The notes under the pieces were generated by a model that ran no database searches, had not been told where the DNA came from, and saw nothing but the letters and a program-made list of their open reading frames with translations. Both the position numbers and the translations under genes were made by a program. Below, in pieces: positions 34,007-42,785 of a stretch of DNA of 64,000 bases (the stretch's first letter is position 1; each line of letters begins with the position of its first letter). Origin of the DNA: Limnobaculum zhutongyuii (GTDB taxonomy: Bacteria > Pseudomonadota > Gammaproteobacteria > Enterobacterales > Enterobacteriaceae); contig NZ_CP034752.1 in NCBI RefSeq assembly GCF_004295645.1, positions 124,001 through 188,000 of the forward strand, given 5' to 3'.

Positions 34007-34441
34007 TTATATCTCCCCACTTTCCCGCAACAACCGCATCACATCCTCCCCCGTTAGTCTCTCCGTCTTATTCCCAAAACAATAAAACTTCGGTTGGTTA
34101 TCAACAAAGATCTCGGCGGTCAGTTTTAGCTTATCCAGTTCCGATTCACTCAGTTCCAGAGAAGAGTAAGTGACATAGGTTTGCTTACCGTCTGCGGTTT
34201 GCCAGAACAGAGAGGTTCCGCAGTGTTCACAAAAACCGCGTTGCCCCCACTCTGAGGATTTATAGTGTTTTAAACCCGATGGATCACGAATAACAAGAGA
34301 GTTTTTGATATCAAGAGAGAGGAAAATCCCCCCGGCCCAGCGACGACACATCGAACACTGGCAGGCGGATACCTGATAATCTTCCAGAGAAACTTCAAAT
34401 TTTACGCTGCCGCACAGGCATGTTCCGTTGACCTTTCCCAT
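34007..34441 (-). CDS. GFA-family zinc protein
   Basis: Protein of the glutathione-dependent formaldehyde-activating (GFA/CENP-V) family, 144 residues. Zinc ligands: CLCG (8-10), CQCSMC (27-32) and CEHCGTSLFW (71-74). Despite the family name, most members have no proven formaldehyde role; a sulfide- or thiol-linked function is possible. It is a single gene between the alpha repeat and yshB. Confidence 0.85.
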   Translation of the reverse strand: MGKVNGTCLCGSVKFEVSLEDYQVSACQCSMCRRWAGGIFLSLDIKNSLVIRDPSGLKHYKSSEWGQRGFCEHCGTSLFWQTADGKQTYVTYSSLELSESELDKLKLTAEIFVDNQPKFYCFGNKTERLTGEDVMRLLRESGEI

Positions 34442-34492
34442 TATTTTTATCTGCTGTTAGTCCTGGTTACCCTCCAGTATAAAAGGAGAAAA

Positions 34493-34615
34493 TCAGGAGA
34501 ATAAAACAAACATAATCACACACAAGATAGCTGCAAAAGCGGTTTGAGGTGACTGCCCTGTCATTGCACCGACTTCGGTGCTGAAGTTAAATAAATTAGC
34601 TAAATTTTCCAGCAT
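34493..34615 (-). CDS. yshB: Small membrane protein YshB
   Basis: 40-residue peptide, MLENLANLFNFSTEVGAMTG followed by a membrane helix (TAFAAILCVIMFVLFS). It matches E. coli YshB (36 residues, with the same start MLE and the PQTA-x-AA-x-LC pattern), including position between hemN and glnG. The start is ATG 34615 with GGAG seven bases upstream; a longer reading frame of 104 codons is not like the family. In Salmonella YshB has been linked to survival inside macrophages. The 200 bp upstream hold only promoter-like sequence. Confidence 0.85.
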   Translation of the reverse strand: MLENLANLFNFSTEVGAMTGQSPQTAFAAILCVIMFVLFS

Positions 34616-34822
34616 GATCCTGCTCCGTACTGACCTGGAGAAATAATATTGTCGCCATAATACGCAGGTGATGAAATCTGTAAAGTACAAATTTTCACCA
34701 GAAGTATCTAAAGTGTAGGTTTGATGATTTGCGCCAAGAATATCAGAATTTGACGGAAAAAATGTGGACCGGATTACATTAAAAAAACTTTTTAATCCGG
34801 CATCCATGCCGATCAGAGCCGG

Positions 34823-36247
34823 TTATTCAATATCCAGTTCTTTCAATTTACGGGTTAGCGTATTTCTACCCCAGCCAAGTAGCTGAGCCGCTTCTTGTTT
34901 ATGCCCGTGAGTATGGCGCAAAGCAACCGATAACAACACACGCTCCATATCCGGCAGAGCCTCGGACAGCAGATCTTCTTTGCCGGAAGACAGGGCTTGT
35001 TCGGCCCATTTTTCCAATACTATTGTCCAGTGGCCATCAAATGTGGCGGCGGAGGCGTGGGATTCCGGGGCTTGTTCATCATAAACAAACAACTCTTCCG
35101 GCAAGTCTTGCGGCAATACCTCTTTGCCAGCGGCCATGACCGTTAGCCAGCGACAGGTATTTTCCAACTGACGAACGTTACCTGACCAGGTCATCTGACT
35201 GAGTGCCAGTTCAGTATCCGGATGTAGAATCTTGGCTTCAACCCCCAGTTCCTGTGCGGTAATTAGCAGGAAATGACGTGCCAGACGAGGAATGTCTTCT
35301 CTGCGCTCACGTAATGGAGGCAAATGGATGCGGATAACATTAAGGCGATGGAACAAATCTTCACGGAATTTATGTTCTTTGACCAACAGCTCCAGATTCT
35401 GGTGGGTGGCGGCAATAATGCGCACATCGACTTTGATAGGTTCATAGCCGCCTACGCGGTAAAACTGTCCGTCAGCCAGAACTCGTAACAGACGAGTTTG
35501 AACTTCCAGCGGCATATCACCAATTTCATCTAAAAATAAAGTACCGCCATCGGCTTGCTCAAAGCGACCCTGACGAACCTGACCTGCACCAGTAAATGCG
35601 CCTTTCTCATGGCCGAACAGCTCTGATTCAATCAGATCCTTGGGAATTGCCGCCATATTCAGAGCGATAAATTTGCCGTTGGCGCGTGGGCTGTGGCGAT
35701 GTAAAGCATGAGCTACCAACTCTTTACCGGTACCGGATTCACCGTTGATCAGTACACTAATTGATGACAGAGAAAGACGACCAATAATACGATATACATC
35801 CTGCATAGCAGGGGCTTCGCCGATAATATCGGTAGTGGGCCGGCTGTTTTGAATTTCCCGTTCCGGCTGGCGCGTCTCCCGATAATGACTGATAGCCCGC
35901 TCGGTTAACGCAACCGCCTCATCAATATCAAAAGGCTTAGGCAAATAGTCGAAGGCGCCAAACTGATAGGCGCTGACAGCCGCATCCAAATCGGAATGAG
36001 CGGTCATAATAATAACCGGCAGCAAAGGGTGCTTTTGTTTGATGGTTTGCAGCAACGCCAGCCCATCAATACCCGGCATACGAATATCGGATATCAATAC
36101 GTCTGGTGCCCGCTTTTCCAGCGCAATCAGAACTTCGTCAGCAGAATCAAAGCTGGTGCACTGCATATTGGCGCCGGTCAGTGCCCGCTCCAATACCCAG
36201 CGAATGGCGCTGTCATCATCAACAATCCAGGCTGTACCTTGACTCAT
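34823..36247 (-). CDS. glnG: Nitrogen regulator NtrC (GlnG)
   Basis: Response regulator and sigma-54 enhancer-binding activator of nitrogen-limitation genes, 474 residues. The receiver domain (1-120) has the phospho-Asp in VLISDIRMPGIDG. The AAA+ domain has Walker A NGESGTGKEL, the sigma-54 contact GAFTGA in GHEKGAFTGAGQV, and Walker B GGTLFLDEIGDMPL. The Fis-type HTH ends the protein (QEAAQLLGWGRNTLTRKLKEL). The start at 36247 with GAGGG lies 8 bp after glnL; a longer ORF overlaps glnL without family sequence. Third gene of glnA-glnL-glnG. Confidence 0.97.
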   Translation of the reverse strand: MSQGTAWIVDDDSAIRWVLERALTGANMQCTSFDSADEVLIALEKRAPDVLISDIRMPGIDGLALLQTIKQKHPLLPVIIMTAHSDLDAAVSAYQFGAFDYLPKPFDIDEAVALTERAISHYRETRQPEREIQNSRPTTDIIGEAPAMQDVYRIIGRLSLSSISVLINGESGTGKELVAHALHRHSPRANGKFIALNMAAIPKDLIESELFGHEKGAFTGAGQVRQGRFEQADGGTLFLDEIGDMPLEVQTRLLRVLADGQFYRVGGYEPIKVDVRIIAATHQNLELLVKEHKFREDLFHRLNVIRIHLPPLRERREDIPRLARHFLLITAQELGVEAKILHPDTELALSQMTWSGNVRQLENTCRWLTVMAAGKEVLPQDLPEELFVYDEQAPESHASAATFDGHWTIVLEKWAEQALSSGKEDLLSEALPDMERVLLSVALRHTHGHKQEAAQLLGWGRNTLTRKLKELDIE

Positions 36248-36255
36248 AGTAACCC

Positions 36256-37305
36256 TCACTGACGAATGGGCAGGAACACCGAAAATTCGGTGTGGCCTGG
36301 CCAACTGTTAAACTCAATTTTTCCCCGATGTTGGTCAATCAGACTACGGGCAATGGATAAACCAAGGCCAGTGCCGCCTTCACGTCCGCTAACCATCGGA
36401 TAGAAGATGGTATCCTGTAGCTGCGGCGGAATTCCGGGGCCATTATCTTCAATATCAATTCGGGCACATAAGCGATAGCGAATGCCGTGCAGTGTCATCT
36501 GTGAGGCAGTGCGGGTTCTTAAGGTAATCGAACCACCGGATTGCCCCAGTGCCTGCATGGCGTTTCTGGCGATATTTAACAGCACTTGTTCAACTTGTTC
36601 CGGATCGTGGATTAATTCCGGCATACTTGGGTCATAATCACGAACGATAGTGACATTATCCGACTTTTCCAGCACCAGTAGCTGATAAACCCGCTCGGAG
36701 ACCTGATGAATATTTTGTACTACCCGCTGGCCGGGGTGTTGCGGCCCGAGTAGCCTGTCTACCAGATTACGCAGTCGGTCAGCCTGTTCAATGATAACTT
36801 TGGTATATTCCACCAGAGCGGGGTCGGGTAACGCTTTCGCCAGCAGTTGAGCAGCTCCGCGTAGCCCTCCTAATGGATTTTTAATCTCATGCGCCAACCC
36901 ACGTACCAGCTCTCTTGCTGCGGTTTGTTGTGAGTGCTGCAATTGCTCCTGACTCAGACGCCGATGGTTATCCAGCGCCGACAGTTCCATCAGAATATGC
37001 TCGTCTGCCAGAAGTTGAGCACTGAGGGTCAATACATGGAGATGGCTATCCACCACCATAGTGACTTCGTTATCGGTGAATCCCTGACCTTCGCGCAGGC
37101 TTGACCACATCAGATCGACATCTAACGAAAGATAATCAACCAGATTGGGAAGTGGGGTACCAAACAGCTTACGGGAACTTTGCACCAACAATTGTTGGGC
37201 GGCAGGGTTGGCGTATTGAATGGCTAATGAAAAATCCAGAATTAACACACAGGTGATCTGTGAGTTAAGAATTTGCTCGGTATCCGGCAGCGCTGGGTTT
37301 TCCAT
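36256..37305 (-). CDS. glnL: Nitrogen sensor kinase NtrB (GlnL)
   Basis: Cytoplasmic histidine kinase/phosphatase partner of NtrC, controlled by PII (GlnB). 349 residues, equal to E. coli. PAS domain (about 10-115), H box with phospho-His in GLAHEIKNPLGGLRGAAQLL, N box LLNIARNAMQAL, G boxes DNGPGIPPQLQ and GREGGTGLGLSIA. The start at 37305 follows AAAGGAG; earlier in-frame ATG codons add 11 unmatched residues. It is 162 bp after glnA, with a terminator in between that only part of transcripts would pass. Confidence 0.97.
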   Translation of the reverse strand: MENPALPDTEQILNSQITCVLILDFSLAIQYANPAAQQLLVQSSRKLFGTPLPNLVDYLSLDVDLMWSSLREGQGFTDNEVTMVVDSHLHVLTLSAQLLADEHILMELSALDNHRRLSQEQLQHSQQTAARELVRGLAHEIKNPLGGLRGAAQLLAKALPDPALVEYTKVIIEQADRLRNLVDRLLGPQHPGQRVVQNIHQVSERVYQLLVLEKSDNVTIVRDYDPSMPELIHDPEQVEQVLLNIARNAMQALGQSGGSITLRTRTASQMTLHGIRYRLCARIDIEDNGPGIPPQLQDTIFYPMVSGREGGTGLGLSIARSLIDQHRGKIEFNSWPGHTEFSVFLPIRQ

Positions 37306-37388
37306 TAGTGGCTCCTTTGCACTAAATTGGGGCATCATCTGATAAGGCGTATTAAACCATCAAAAAAGCCCCGCAATGTGGTCAGGTG

Positions 37389-37413
37389 AAAAAAGCCCAT
37401 CAAATGATGGGCT
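37389..37413 (-). terminator. Terminator between glnA and glnL
   Basis: On the minus strand AGCCCATCA/TGATGGGCT (37394-37413) with a 2-base loop is followed by a T-run. It sets a high glnA to glnLG ratio, as in enteric bacteria. Confidence 0.85.
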
Positions 37414-37467
37414 CAAACCCTAACGTAGATAACAGCGAGATCATGTTTTTGCTATTACACGCTGTAG

Positions 37468-38877
37468 TTACACACTGTAGTACAGTTCAAACTCCAGTGG
37501 ATGCGGAGCCATACGTACGCGGTTCATCTCTTCTTGCTTCAGCTCGATATAAGCATCGATAGCATCGTTAGTGAACACGCCGCCACGGGTTAAGAATTCA
37601 CGGTCAGCATCCAGCGCGTTCAGGGCTTCTTCCAGAGAGCCTGCAACGGTAGGGATGTTTTTCGCTTCTTCCGCCGGTAAATCATACAGGTTCTTATCCA
37701 TGGCTTCGCCCGGATGGATCTTGTTGATGATACCGTCAAGACCGGCCATCAGCAGCGCAGCAAACGCCAGATATGGGTTAGCTGCAGGGTCCGGGAAACG
37801 CACTTCAATGCGGCGCGCTTTCGGGCTGGCAACCACTGGAATACGGATTGATGCAGAACGGTTACGCGCTGAGTAAGCCAGCATAACCGGTGCTTCGAAT
37901 CCTGGAACCAGACGCTTATAAGAGTTGGTGGTTGGGTTTGCCAGAGCGTTAATCGCTTTAGCATGCTTAATCACACCACCGATATAGTACAGCGCCATTT
38001 CAGACAGGCCGCCGTATTTGTCACCAGCAAACAGGTTAGTACCGTTTTTAGCCAGTGACATATGACAGTGCATACCAGAACCGTTATCGCCCACTAATGG
38101 CTTAGGCATAAAGGTGGCTGTTTTACCAAATGCGTGAGCAACGTTATGCACCACGTATTTGTAGATTTGGGTTTCGTCAGCTTTTTTGGTCATGGTATTG
38201 AAGCGGGTAGCCACTTCGTTCTGACCAGCAGTTGCGACTTCGTGGTGGTGAGCTTCAACCACCAGACCCATCTCTTCCATGGTCAGACACATGGCAGAAC
38301 GCAGATCTTGTGATGAATCAACCGGTGGAACCGGGAAGTAACCGCCTTTAACCATAGGACGATGGCCTTTGTTGCCACCTTCGTATTTGGTGCCGGTGTT
38401 CCATGCTGCTTCGATATCATCGATATGGTAATAAGCACCTGCAATAGAGTTACCGAAACGAATGTCGTCAAACAGGAAGAACTCTGGCTCTGGCCCGAAC
38501 AGTACGGTGTCGGCAATACCAGAAGAGCGCAGGAAATCTTCAGCACGCTTAGAGATAGAACGCGGATCACGCTCATAGCCTTGCATGGTGCCTGGTTCCA
38601 ACACGTCACAGCGAATAATCAGCGTCGTATCGTCAAAGAATGGGTCGATAAGCGCAGTACTTGGATCCGGCATTAACACCATGTCAGATTCGTTGATACC
38701 TTTCCAGCCGCCAATGGATGAACCATCGAACATTTTTCCGTCTTCGAAAAAGTCTGCATCAACCTGATGAGCCGGGATAGTAATATGTTGCTCTTTACCT
38801 TTAGTATCGGTAAAACGCAAATCGACAAACTTCACTTCGTGCTCATTAAGCATCGTCAAAACATGTTCTGTGGACAT
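37468..38877 (-). CDS. glnA: Glutamine synthetase GlnA
   Basis: Type I-beta glutamine synthetase (dodecamer) that fixes ammonia into glutamine; 469 residues as in E. coli. The N-terminal FVDLRFTDTKGKEQHITIP, the metal/ATP sites FGPEPEFFLFDD and NGSGMHCHMSL, and RRIEVRFPDP are intact. The adenylylation Tyr is in KNLYDLPAEEAKN. Start at 38877 (MSTEHVLTMLNEHEVK) with GGGAG; a longer frame adds 18 residues. First gene of glnALG, with sigma-54 promoter and NtrC sites upstream, divergent from typA. Confidence 0.98.
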   Translation of the reverse strand: MSTEHVLTMLNEHEVKFVDLRFTDTKGKEQHITIPAHQVDADFFEDGKMFDGSSIGGWKGINESDMVLMPDPSTALIDPFFDDTTLIIRCDVLEPGTMQGYERDPRSISKRAEDFLRSSGIADTVLFGPEPEFFLFDDIRFGNSIAGAYYHIDDIEAAWNTGTKYEGGNKGHRPMVKGGYFPVPPVDSSQDLRSAMCLTMEEMGLVVEAHHHEVATAGQNEVATRFNTMTKKADETQIYKYVVHNVAHAFGKTATFMPKPLVGDNGSGMHCHMSLAKNGTNLFAGDKYGGLSEMALYYIGGVIKHAKAINALANPTTNSYKRLVPGFEAPVMLAYSARNRSASIRIPVVASPKARRIEVRFPDPAANPYLAFAALLMAGLDGIINKIHPGEAMDKNLYDLPAEEAKNIPTVAGSLEEALNALDADREFLTRGGVFTNDAIDAYIELKQEEMNRVRMAPHPLEFELYYSV

Positions 38878-38943
38878 TGGTGTTCTCCCGCTGGCTGTTA
38901 TTATCGAGTCATAATTTGGCATCGGTGCCATGGGCTAAAGTTA

Positions 38944-38959
38944 TGCTATAATCGTGCCA
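38944..38959 (-). promoter_or_regulatory. Sigma-54 promoter of glnA
   Basis: On the minus strand TGGCACG-N4-TAGCA (38959 down to 38944) matches the -24/-12 consensus TGGCACG-N4-TTGCA with one change. A start near 38933 leaves a leader of about 55 bases before the glnA ATG. Confidence 0.8.
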
Positions 38960-39044
38960 GTTTTTATTCCGGACCATTAAATAGCAGTCTGTAGCGGCTA
39001 TGACTTCAGAGTATGAACGAAAAACAAATTTTTGCACCAAATAA

Positions 39045-39061
39045 TGCACTAAATTAGTGCA
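39045..39061. promoter_or_regulatory. NtrC-binding site 1 (enhancer of glnA)
   Basis: TGCACTAAATTAGTGCA is a perfect 17-bp palindrome of the NtrC type, about 120 bp upstream of the glnA start point. An overlapping half-site TGCACC lies at 39033. Confidence 0.85.
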
Positions 39062-39075
39062 TTGCCGATGACCCG

Positions 39076-39092
39076 TGACTTAATTTGGTGCA
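39076..39092. promoter_or_regulatory. NtrC-binding site 2
   Basis: TGACTTAATTTGGTGCA has one full and one weak half-site. Its centre is 31 bp (three helical turns) from site 1, as in the E. coli glnA enhancer, allowing cooperative binding of NtrC dimers. Confidence 0.7.
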
Positions 39093-39120
39093 AATCGCTT
39101 TTTATATAGACATTTTCTAC

Positions 39121-39136
39121 CGTGAATGAGATCACA
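39121..39136. promoter_or_regulatory. Candidate CRP site in the glnA-typA gap
   Basis: CGTGA-N6-TCACA differs at one base from the CRP consensus TGTGA-N6-TCACA. E. coli has CRP control of the sigma-70 promoter of glnA, so a similar role is likely. TTGACA at 39160-39165 with TTTAGT 16 bp later is a possible typA promoter. Confidence 0.55.
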
Positions 39137-39242
39137 AACTGTCCAGCCGTTGGTTGTTTTTGACAGATCTTTGTGATCTTGTTTAGTAGTTCGTCTAAAG
39201 TGTGTACAATAACGCGCTATTTCTAATGCCTGAGGCAAATCT

Positions 39243-41069
39243 GTGATTGAGAATCTACGTAACATCGCTATTATCGCGCATGTAGACCACGGTAAAACGA
39301 CCCTGGTTGATAAGCTACTACAAATGTCCGGAACTTTAGGGGAACAACGTAACGAAGCTACCGAGCGCGTTATGGACTCCGGTGACCTCGAAAAAGAACG
39401 CGGGATCACCATTCTGGCTAAAAACACCGCCATTACCTGGAACGGTTATCGCATAAATATCGTTGATACTCCGGGACACGCCGACTTCGGTGGCGAAGTA
39501 GAGCGCGTAATGTCTATGGTTGACTCGGTGTTGCTGGTTGTTGATGCAATGGACGGCCCAATGCCGCAAACGCGTTTCGTGACCAAAAAAGCATTTGCTA
39601 ACGGTCTGAAGCCTATCGTGGTAATTAACAAAGTTGACCGTCCTGGCGCGCGTCCTGACTGGGTTGTTGATCAGGTGTTTGACCTGTTCGTTAACCTGGA
39701 TGCTACCGACGAACAGCTCGATTTCCCGATTATTTATGCTTCTGCATTAATGGGTATCGCGGGTAACGACCATAACGAAATGACTGACAACATGGATCCC
39801 CTGTTTGAAGCCATCGTTAAACACGTTGCTCCACCGGATGTTGACAGTGACGGTTCATTCCAGATGCAAATCTCCCAATTAGACTACAACAACTATGTTG
39901 GCGTTATTGGCATCGGTCGTATCAAACGCGGTAAGGTTAAACCTAACCAGCAAGTCACTGTTATCGACAGCGAAGGTAAAACTCGCAACGGTAAAATCGG
40001 TAAAGTACTGGGCCATATGGGTCTGGAACGTATCGAATCGCAAGTTGCTGAAGCGGGCGATATTATTGCTATCACCGGTCTGGGTGAACTGAATATTTCT
40101 GATACCGTTTGTGATGTACAAAGCGTTGAAGCTTTGCCAGCACTGTCTGTTGATGAACCAACCGTCACCATGTACTTCTGTGTAAACACCTCTCCGTTCT
40201 GTGGTAAAGAAGGTAAGTACGTGACTTCACGTCAAATCCTTGACCGCTTAAACAAAGAGTTGGTACACAACGTTGCGCTGCGCGTTGAAGAAACTGAAGA
40301 TGCCGATGCATTCCGCGTATCGGGCCGTGGTGAACTTCACCTGTCAGTTCTGATCGAAAATATGCGTCGTGAAGGTTTCGAAATTGCCGTTTCTCGTCCT
40401 AAAGTTATCAACAAGGTAATTGATGGTCGTAAACAAGAGCCGTTCGAAAACGTTACGCTGGATATTGAAGAGCAGCATCAGGGTTCCGTCATGCAAGCCA
40501 TGGGTGAGCGTAAGGGCGATGTGAAGAATATGGTCCCGGACGGCAAAGGTCGTATTCGTCTGGATTATCTGATTCCGGCTCGTGGCCTGATTGGCTTCCG
40601 TACTGAATTCATGACTATGACTTCAGGTACCGGCTTACTGTACTCAACCTTCAGTCATTATGATGATGTGCGTCCGGGTGAAATCGGTCAACGTCAGAAC
40701 GGCGTACTGATCTCTAACGGTCAGGGTAAAGCAGTCGCGTTCGCACTGTTCAGCTTACAAGATCGCGGTAAGTTATTCCTGGGCCATGGCGCAGAAGTGT
40801 ATGAAGGCCAAATCATCGGTATTCACTCACGTTCTAACGATCTGACAGTGAACTGCTTAACCGGTAAAAAACTGACCAACATGCGTGCATCAGGTACTGA
40901 TGAAGCAACAATTTTAGTTCCTCCTGTTAAGATGTCTCTGGAGCAAGCTCTGGAATTCATCGATGATGATGAACTGGTTGAAGTAACGCCGACTTCTATA
41001 CGTATTCGTAAACGTCATCTGACTGAAAACGACCGTAAACGTGCCAACCGTGGCCCGAAAGAAGACTGA
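39243..41069 (+). CDS. typA: Ribosome-associated GTPase TypA/BipA
   Basis: Translation-factor GTPase (EF-G like) that helps ribosome assembly and growth at low temperature or under stress; 608 residues. G motifs: AHVDHGKTTLVDKLL, RGITI, DTPGHADFGGEVERV, NKVDRPGARPDWV. Domain III/V and the BipA C-terminal part (PARGLIGFRTEFMTMTSGTG; ILVPPVKMSLEQALEFIDDDELVEVTPTSIR) are complete. The start is GTG at 39243 (MIENLRNIAIIAHVD) with GAGG upstream, the same start codon as in E. coli. Divergent from glnA. Confidence 0.98.
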   Translation: MIENLRNIAIIAHVDHGKTTLVDKLLQMSGTLGEQRNEATERVMDSGDLEKERGITILAKNTAITWNGYRINIVDTPGHADFGGEVERVMSMVDSVLLVVDAMDGPMPQTRFVTKKAFANGLKPIVVINKVDRPGARPDWVVDQVFDLFVNLDATDEQLDFPIIYASALMGIAGNDHNEMTDNMDPLFEAIVKHVAPPDVDSDGSFQMQISQLDYNNYVGVIGIGRIKRGKVKPNQQVTVIDSEGKTRNGKIGKVLGHMGLERIESQVAEAGDIIAITGLGELNISDTVCDVQSVEALPALSVDEPTVTMYFCVNTSPFCGKEGKYVTSRQILDRLNKELVHNVALRVEETEDADAFRVSGRGELHLSVLIENMRREGFEIAVSRPKVINKVIDGRKQEPFENVTLDIEEQHQGSVMQAMGERKGDVKNMVPDGKGRIRLDYLIPARGLIGFRTEFMTMTSGTGLLYSTFSHYDDVRPGEIGQRQNGVLISNGQGKAVAFALFSLQDRGKLFLGHGAEVYEGQIIGIHSRSNDLTVNCLTGKKLTNMRASGTDEATILVPPVKMSLEQALEFIDDDELVEVTPTSIRIRKRHLTENDRKRANRGPKED

Positions 41070-41125
41070 TTATCGGTTGTTAAAATAGCGGCAATGAAAA
41101 TTGCCCAGAGTACTAAATCCGAAGG

Positions 41126-41160
41126 GGCAATGTTTATTGCTCTTTTCTTTTTTGTTTTTT
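41126..41160 (+). terminator. Terminator after typA
   Basis: GCAAT (41127-41131) and ATTGC (41136-41140) with a GTTT loop, followed by a T-rich tract. A second hairpin GGCAAT-GAAA-ATTGCC lies just before it at 41090-41105. Confidence 0.65.
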
Positions 41161-41318
41161 TCTTTCTCGAAGGCTAAAAAACCACTCTTGAGCTGGCGTG
41201 ATCCAAACGTTGCTGAGTGACGTTATGATTTTTGTGAAATGATGGTGATGTCGCGGGGGAGGGATGTCGTTGCGACAAGTATTAACCCATGCCGCAACGA
41301 TGATTCAATTCAGTAGTA

Positions 41319-41723
41319 TTAACCGAATAGTTTACCTTTCAGCAGGCTCATACCCAGAGACATTAAGTCCGGGTTAACTGGCTCTTCGCCTTTTGGAGAC
41401 AGCTTATCAACGATATCAGGTAGAAATTGAGCAATAAGACCAGACGTTTCCTGGCTACCCATACCTAATTTAGAGGATAACTGCTGTAAAGCGACTTTGC
41501 TGATAATATCCTGAACTTGTTGTCCAGAGATAGGCAGGTTAGCACCAGTGCCGATCCATGACTGAACGATTTCAGTCAGACCACCCTGACGGAATTTGTC
41601 TAACAGGCCGGAGATGCCGCCTTGCTGTTCAACCCATTGAAGAATTGCCATGTAATCAACGGAACCGCTATTGTTGTTGCTGTTACCGCCCAGCATACCG
41701 CCTAATTGATCTAACAAACCCAT
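41319..41723 (-). CDS. yidB: YidB family protein (DUF937)
   Basis: Protein of 134 residues, unknown function. It starts MGLLDQLGGMLGG, has a low-complexity Asn/Ser stretch (GNSNNNSGS), and the repeated helical region GGISGLLDKFRQGGLTEIVQSWIG with QQVQDIISKVALQQLSSKLGM typical of YidB/DUF937. In E. coli yidB lies elsewhere, so the position is new. An inverted repeat GGGTATAA/TTATACCC (41756-41763, 41775-41782) is in its promoter region and could be an operator. The 41724-42069 gap otherwise shows only promoter-like AT-rich sequence. Confidence 0.9.
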   Translation of the reverse strand: MGLLDQLGGMLGGNSNNNSGSVDYMAILQWVEQQGGISGLLDKFRQGGLTEIVQSWIGTGANLPISGQQVQDIISKVALQQLSSKLGMGSQETSGLIAQFLPDIVDKLSPKGEEPVNPDLMSLGMSLLKGKLFG

Positions 41724-42069
41724 TACCTTGTTACTCCTGAATTATATGAAACCGTGGGTATAAATCTATGCGGGTTATACCCTAATCATCCTTAATTTGT
41801 CCGTGTGGTGCCCGTATTGCACTCAAATTAACCTATCTTGAGCCACCGCGCGGAGTGAGAGTGAATTATATCCTAACCGGCCAATTTGCATTAATTTTTA
41901 TCGCTAAATAATTAATCCGGATGATTTACTCTTGCCTGATTAACCAACTAATATAAATGGAAAGATGACTGATTTTTATTTAGTTTTTAGTGACTTTGTG
42001 ATGCTCAGATAAGGATAACTGTGATAGCGTAGCATTGGGACAAACCATCAAATCATGCAGGTGCACATC

Positions 42070-42663
42070 ATGTTGTATATCTTTGATTTAGGGAATGTGA
42101 TTGTCGATATAGATTTTAAACGCGTACTGGGAGTCTGGAGTAACTTAAGCGGTGTGCCTTTAGCGACATTGAGCGAGCGTTTTACCATGGGCAAACCGTT
42201 TGAATTGCACGAACGTGGTGAAATCAGTGATGAAGAGTTTGCATCACAACTGTGCGAAGAGATGGGGCTAACGCTGAGCTTTGAACAGTTTGAAGCCGGT
42301 TGGCAAGCTATCTTTATTGGTCAGCGTGACGAAGTGCTGGAGATTATGCGTCGCCTGCGTAAAGAGGGTAATCGGGTAGTGATTTTATCGAATACTAACG
42401 CGTTGCATTGCCGTTACTGGCCGGAACAGTATCCGAAGGTGAGTGAATCTGCCGATCGTGTCTATTTATCTCAGGAATTAGGCATGCGTAAACCTGAGGC
42501 TGATATTTATCGTCATGTTTTACAGCAGGAAGGCGTTGCTCCTCAGCATGCGATTTTCTTTGATGATAACTACGATAATATTATTAGTGCCGAAGCGCTG
42601 GGAATTAATGCCGTGCATGTGGTTGATAAGACCGTTATCCCGGAATATTTTGGCGCAAATTAA
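42070..42663 (+). CDS. yihX: HAD-family glucose-1-phosphatase YihX
   Basis: HAD phosphatase, 197 residues; E. coli YihX releases phosphate from alpha-D-glucose-1-phosphate and so acts on glycogen-derived sugar. HAD motif I is IFDLGNVIVDID, motif II VVILSNTN, motif III MRKPEADIYRHVL, motif IV FFDDNYDNI. The ATG at 42070 gives the E. coli-like start MLYIFDLGNVIVDIDF; an ATG at 42055 would add five residues. Followed by yihY as in E. coli. Confidence 0.94.
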   Translation: MLYIFDLGNVIVDIDFKRVLGVWSNLSGVPLATLSERFTMGKPFELHERGEISDEEFASQLCEEMGLTLSFEQFEAGWQAIFIGQRDEVLEIMRRLRKEGNRVVILSNTNALHCRYWPEQYPKVSESADRVYLSQELGMRKPEADIYRHVLQQEGVAPQHAIFFDDNYDNIISAEALGINAVHVVDKTVIPEYFGAN

Positions 42664-42785
42664 CGGAATGTTTTGAATGTTAAGCGGGTCAGTTTCTTTA
42701 CCTTATTGGTGAAGTAAGCTGGCCTGTATCGTCATTATCCGACTATCTTAAAGGAAAAGGCGATTCGATAGAAAGCGAGTATCTT

